Origin: Arthrobacter sp. MAHUQ-56
GTDB taxonomy: Bacteria > Actinomycetota > Actinomycetes > Actinomycetales > Micrococcaceae
Length of the DNA: 64,000 nucleotides
Direction of reading: 5' to 3'
NCBI RefSeq assembly: GCF_019710585.1
Contig: NZ_JAIFZQ010000004.1
Span: forward strand, 62,001 to 126,000
The position numbers and the translations under genes are program-made. Below, in pieces: positions 61,678-64,000 of this stretch. The stretch's first letter is position 1. Every line of letters begins with the position of its first letter. The notes under the pieces are model-generated. The model searched no databases. It was not told where the DNA came from and was given only the letters and a program-made list of their open reading frames with translations.

Positions 61678-62532
61678 GTGACTGACGCAAGCACCCCTCC
61701 CGCCGGTTCCCACCCCTGGACCCGGTACGTGGCAATGGGCGATTCCTTTACCGAGGGCATCGGCGACCCCGAGCCCTCAAGCCCCGGCGGCTTCCGCGGC
61801 TGGGCCGACCGCGTGGCGGAGGAGCTGGGCCGGACCCAGCCGGACTTCGCGTACGCGAACCTTGCGGTGCGTGGCAGGCTGCTGCAGCAGATCGTGGACC
61901 AGCAGCTGGCCCCGGCCCTGGAACTGAAACCGGACCTGGTAACGCTGTCCGCCGGCGGCAACGACCTGATCCGGCCCGGCGGCGATCCCGACGCCCTGGC
62001 CGAGAAACTCGACTCAGTGGTGCAGATCCTGTCCATGGGCGGCGCCACCGTGGTCCTCTTCAACGGCCCCGACACGGGTTCCTCCGTGCTCGGCAGGATC
62101 CGCAGCAAGGTGGCCATCTACAACGAGAACCTGCGGACCGTCGCCGCCCGGCACGACGCCGTCATCGCCGACATGTGGTCCCTCCGGCAGCTGGGCGACC
62201 CGCAGATGTGGGACCAGGACCGGCTGCACTTCTCCCCGCTGGGCCACCACACCATAGCTGCCATGGTGCTGGATGCACTGAACATCGACCACTCCCTCGA
62301 GCCGCTCCAGCCCAAGCCCCTGCCGCCACGCACGTGGCGCGAGGCACGGAGCGGGGACCTGGTGTGGGCGCGCGAATACTTCGTCCCGTGGGTGCTGCGC
62401 CGCCTGCGCCACCAGTCCTCCGGTGACGGCATCACCGCAAAACGTCCGACGCCGGGTCCCGTCTTCGGCCCGGGTGTTCCGTTGGGTTCGGGCGAGGGTC
62501 CCGTGGGAACCTCTGAGCCCAGCCGCCGGTAG
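61678..62532 (+). CDS. SGNH/GDSL hydrolase
   Basis: The 284-aa protein starts at GTG 61678 behind AGGA. Block I is VAMGDSFTEGIGDPEPS with the nucleophile serine. Block III is VTLSAGGNDLIRPGG (G-x-N-D) and block V is DQDRLHFSPLGHH (D-x-x-H). There is no signal peptide, and the last 60 residues are basic and low-complexity. Members hydrolyse esters on lipids or carbohydrates, and the substrate is unknown. Confidence 0.85.
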   Translation: MTDASTPPAGSHPWTRYVAMGDSFTEGIGDPEPSSPGGFRGWADRVAEELGRTQPDFAYANLAVRGRLLQQIVDQQLAPALELKPDLVTLSAGGNDLIRPGGDPDALAEKLDSVVQILSMGGATVVLFNGPDTGSSVLGRIRSKVAIYNENLRTVAARHDAVIADMWSLRQLGDPQMWDQDRLHFSPLGHHTIAAMVLDALNIDHSLEPLQPKPLPPRTWREARSGDLVWAREYFVPWVLRRLRHQSSGDGITAKRPTPGPVFGPGVPLGSGEGPVGTSEPSRR

Positions 62533-62581
62533 GGCCCTGCGGGGTTAGGCTGGAGGGACAACACACGAGAGGCGCGGCACC

Positions 62582-63142
62582 GTGAGCAGCTTGTTTTTCT
62601 GGATCATCATCCTGTCCTTCGTCGTCCCCATGGCCATGCGCATGTACCGGCGCTCCATGGCCCGGCGGGACCGGGACCAGGGCTTCCCCGGCCAGTTCCC
62701 CGGGCCGGGCGGATTCCAGGGGCCAGGCCAATTCCCGGGCTCGAACCAGTACCCGGGGCCGGAGCAGTATCCGGGCTATGGCCAGTTCCCGGGCTCGGCG
62801 GGACCGCAGAGCAAGCAGCCCCGCGACGGCTACACCCAGCAGGACTACTTCTCCGGCGGCTTCCGCCAGCCCGGCCAGTCCCGGCCGATCGATGCCCCGC
62901 AACCGCCGCCGTACCAGTACGGGCAGCCGCCAATGCCGGACCCGCAGTACGGCGTTCCCCAGGAGCCGCCGTTCCAGCAGCAGGCACCGGGCCAGCCGTC
63001 CGGACCGGCCACTCCCCCGCCGCCTGCCGCGCCGCAGGGTTTCCGGGCCCGGAAGCTCGCGGAACTTGACCAGCAGTACAGCAACGGTGAGCTGTCGATG
63101 GAGGAGTACATGAGGCGCCGCGGCGACATCATGAACGGCTAG
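62582..63142 (+). CDS. Membrane-anchored SHOCT-domain protein with QFPG repeats
   Basis: The 186-aa protein starts at GTG 62582. It has an N-terminal transmembrane helix (LFFWIIILSFVVPMAMRMYRR, about 4-24). A middle region carries recurrent G/Q-F/Y-P-G units (QFPG, QYPG; about 37-80) and a proline/glutamine-rich linker. The C-terminal SHOCT domain is FRARKLAELDQQYSNGELSMEEYMRRRGDIM (about 154-184). SHOCT domains assist oligomerisation, and function is otherwise unknown. A perfect 18-bp terminator stem follows. Confidence 0.75.
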   Translation: MSSLFFWIIILSFVVPMAMRMYRRSMARRDRDQGFPGQFPGPGGFQGPGQFPGSNQYPGPEQYPGYGQFPGSAGPQSKQPRDGYTQQDYFSGGFRQPGQSRPIDAPQPPPYQYGQPPMPDPQYGVPQEPPFQQQAPGQPSGPATPPPPAAPQGFRARKLAELDQQYSNGELSMEEYMRRRGDIMNG

Positions 63143-63155
63143 CCACGCCGTGGAC

Positions 63156-63194
63156 AAACGGCCAGGGGACCGGTTTCCGGTCCCCTGGCCGTTT
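63156..63194. terminator. Bidirectional terminator with perfect 18-bp stem
   Basis: AAACGGCCAGGGGACCGG and its exact complement flank a TTT loop. It separates the SHOCT gene (plus) from the dehydrogenase gene (minus). Confidence 0.9.
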
Positions 63195-63239
63195 AATCCA
63201 CCTGTTCAATCAACCGGTTTCAACCAACCGGTGGCGAAG

Positions 63240-64000
63240 CTAGTCCACCTGCGGGAAGCCCAGGTCGATCACCGACGTGGACGGGTCGGGCCAGCGCGTG
63301 GTCACCACCTTGCCGCGGGTGTAGAACCGGATGCTGTCCGGGCCGTACATGTGGGTGTCGCCGAACAGCGAGTTCTTCCAGCCTCCGAACGAGAAGGTGC
63401 CCACCGGGACGGGGATGGGGACGTTGACGCCCACCATGCCGGCTTCGACGTCGAACTCGAACTGCCGCGCCGCCCCGCCGTCCCGGGTGAAGATGGCCGT
63501 GCCGTTGCCGAATTCGTTGTCGTTGACCAGCCGGACGGCGTCGCTGTAGGTGTCCACGCGGACCACGGACAGGACCGGGCCGAAGATCTCGTCGTCGTAC
63601 ACCTTCATGCCGGGCTTGACGTGGTCCACCAGGCTCACGCCAATGAAGAAGCCGTTCGAATCGAACTGCTGCGAGCGCCCGTCAACGACAACGGTGGCCC
63701 CTTCGTCCTCCGCCCCCGCGATATAGGAGGCAACGCGTTCCCGGTGCTCCGCGGTGATCAGCGGGCCCATCTGGGAGGCGGGGTCGGTTCCCGGGCCGAT
63801 CGTAAGTCCGGCCATGCGGCTGGTGATCGCACTCACCAGGTCGTCCGCGATGTTGCCTACGGCCACCAGGACGCTGACGGCCATGCAGCGTTCGCCCGCC
63901 GAGCCGTAGGCGGCGGAAACCGCAGCGTCGGCTGCCATGTCCAGGTCGGCGTCGGGAAGCACCACCATGTGGTTCTTCGCGCCGCCGAGGGCCTGCACGC
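63240..64000 (-). CDS. mmsA: Methylmalonate-semialdehyde dehydrogenase, CoA-acylating (partial, N-terminus outside window)
   Basis: The last 252 or so residues of an aldehyde dehydrogenase are present; the 5' part lies beyond base 64000. The catalytic cysteine is in SAGERCMAVSVLVAVG. MGPLITAEHRERVASYI, YDDEIFGPVLSVVRVDTYSDAVRLVNDNEFGNGTAIFTRDGG and GVNVPIPVPVGTFSFGGWKNSLFGDTHMYGPDSIRFYTRGKVVTTRWP are the MMSDH signature. It converts methylmalonate semialdehyde (valine, inositol) to propionyl-CoA. Its presence fits the branched-chain amino acid theme of the window. Confidence 0.93.
   Translation of the reverse strand, partial: VQALGGAKNHMVVLPDADLDMAADAAVSAAYGSAGERCMAVSVLVAVGNIADDLVSAITSRMAGLTIGPGTDPASQMGPLITAEHRERVASYIAGAEDEGATVVVDGRSQQFDSNGFFIGVSLVDHVKPGMKVYDDEIFGPVLSVVRVDTYSDAVRLVNDNEFGNGTAIFTRDGGAARQFEFDVEAGMVGVNVPIPVPVGTFSFGGWKNSLFGDTHMYGPDSIRFYTRGKVVTTRWPDPSTSVIDLGFPQVD

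Noticed and set aside
1..64000. CRISPR array, insertion sequence, transposon or integron
   Set aside because: Scanning both strands gave only short coding minisatellites and hairpins; there are no regularly spaced repeats with unique spacers and no transposase-like translation.

Overview
This is a 64 kb chromosomal window from a GC-rich actinobacterium of the Micrococcaceae, most likely Arthrobacter or Pseudarthrobacter. The basis is the very GC-rich third positions, frequent GTG starts, several apparently leaderless promoters (a TANNNT hexamer 6-8 nt before the start codon), actinobacterial gene orders (rpsB-tsf-pyrH-frr-cdsA; dusB-dgt-dnaG; dxr-rseP-...-ispG-GNAT-proS) and a leucine-catabolism cluster with the gene content seen in mycobacteria. 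Genus assignment is inference; no sequence search was run. I see no IS element, prophage, integrase, CRISPR array or rRNA, and both ends of the window cut genes.

Layout. 0-12 kb: end of a VIT-like transporter, an APH(6)-like kinase, a PLP decarboxylase, a TauE/SafE permease, then proS and the MEP/site-2-protease block (ispG, rseP, dxr). A SatD/DUF3307-like pair and a YciI-like gene sit inside that block. 12-26 kb: a lipase-maturation-factor-like membrane protein, then a degradation island. It holds a CitE-like lyase, a MaoC hydratase, ScoAB CoA-transferase, an acyl-CoA dehydrogenase and a two-subunit biotin carboxylase, with a divergent TetR gene. A branched-chain 2-oxoacid dehydrogenase operon (E1 alpha, E1 beta, E2) with a divergent Lrp/AsnC gene follows. 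Together these can take leucine through isovaleryl-CoA and methylcrotonyl-CoA to acetoacetate and acetyl-CoA.

26-35 kb: small membrane proteins, then two monocarboxylate (acetate-type) symporter systems back to back. One is a DUF485 protein plus ActP-like symporter; the other is divergent and has a LytS/LytTR two-component system, a small membrane partner and a second symporter. 35-41 kb: a protein with three DivIVA-like segments, then cdsA, frr, pyrH, tsf and rpsB. 41-49 kb: an M23 peptidase, a glutaryl-CoA-dehydrogenase-like gene behind a perfect palindromic operator, a CAT-anticodon tRNA, a glycosyltransferase/DMT/CDP-alcohol transferase group, a holin-X-like envelope protein, a Bcr/CflA exporter and two identical tRNA-Asn genes. 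49-64 kb: dnaG, dgt, dusB, a YibE/F-like protein, hydrolase and acyltransferase genes, glyS, a DMT/YdcZ transporter, an S4-domain protein, two hydrolases, a SHOCT protein and the C-terminal part of a methylmalonate-semialdehyde dehydrogenase.

I found no convincing wholly new multi-gene system. The points most worth following are regulatory. They are two Crp/GlxR-type palindromes in front of the branched-chain dehydrogenase and acetate-permease operons, an orphan 28-nt perfect TetR-type palindrome, a long structured leader before proS, and the SatD module placed inside the isoprenoid block.
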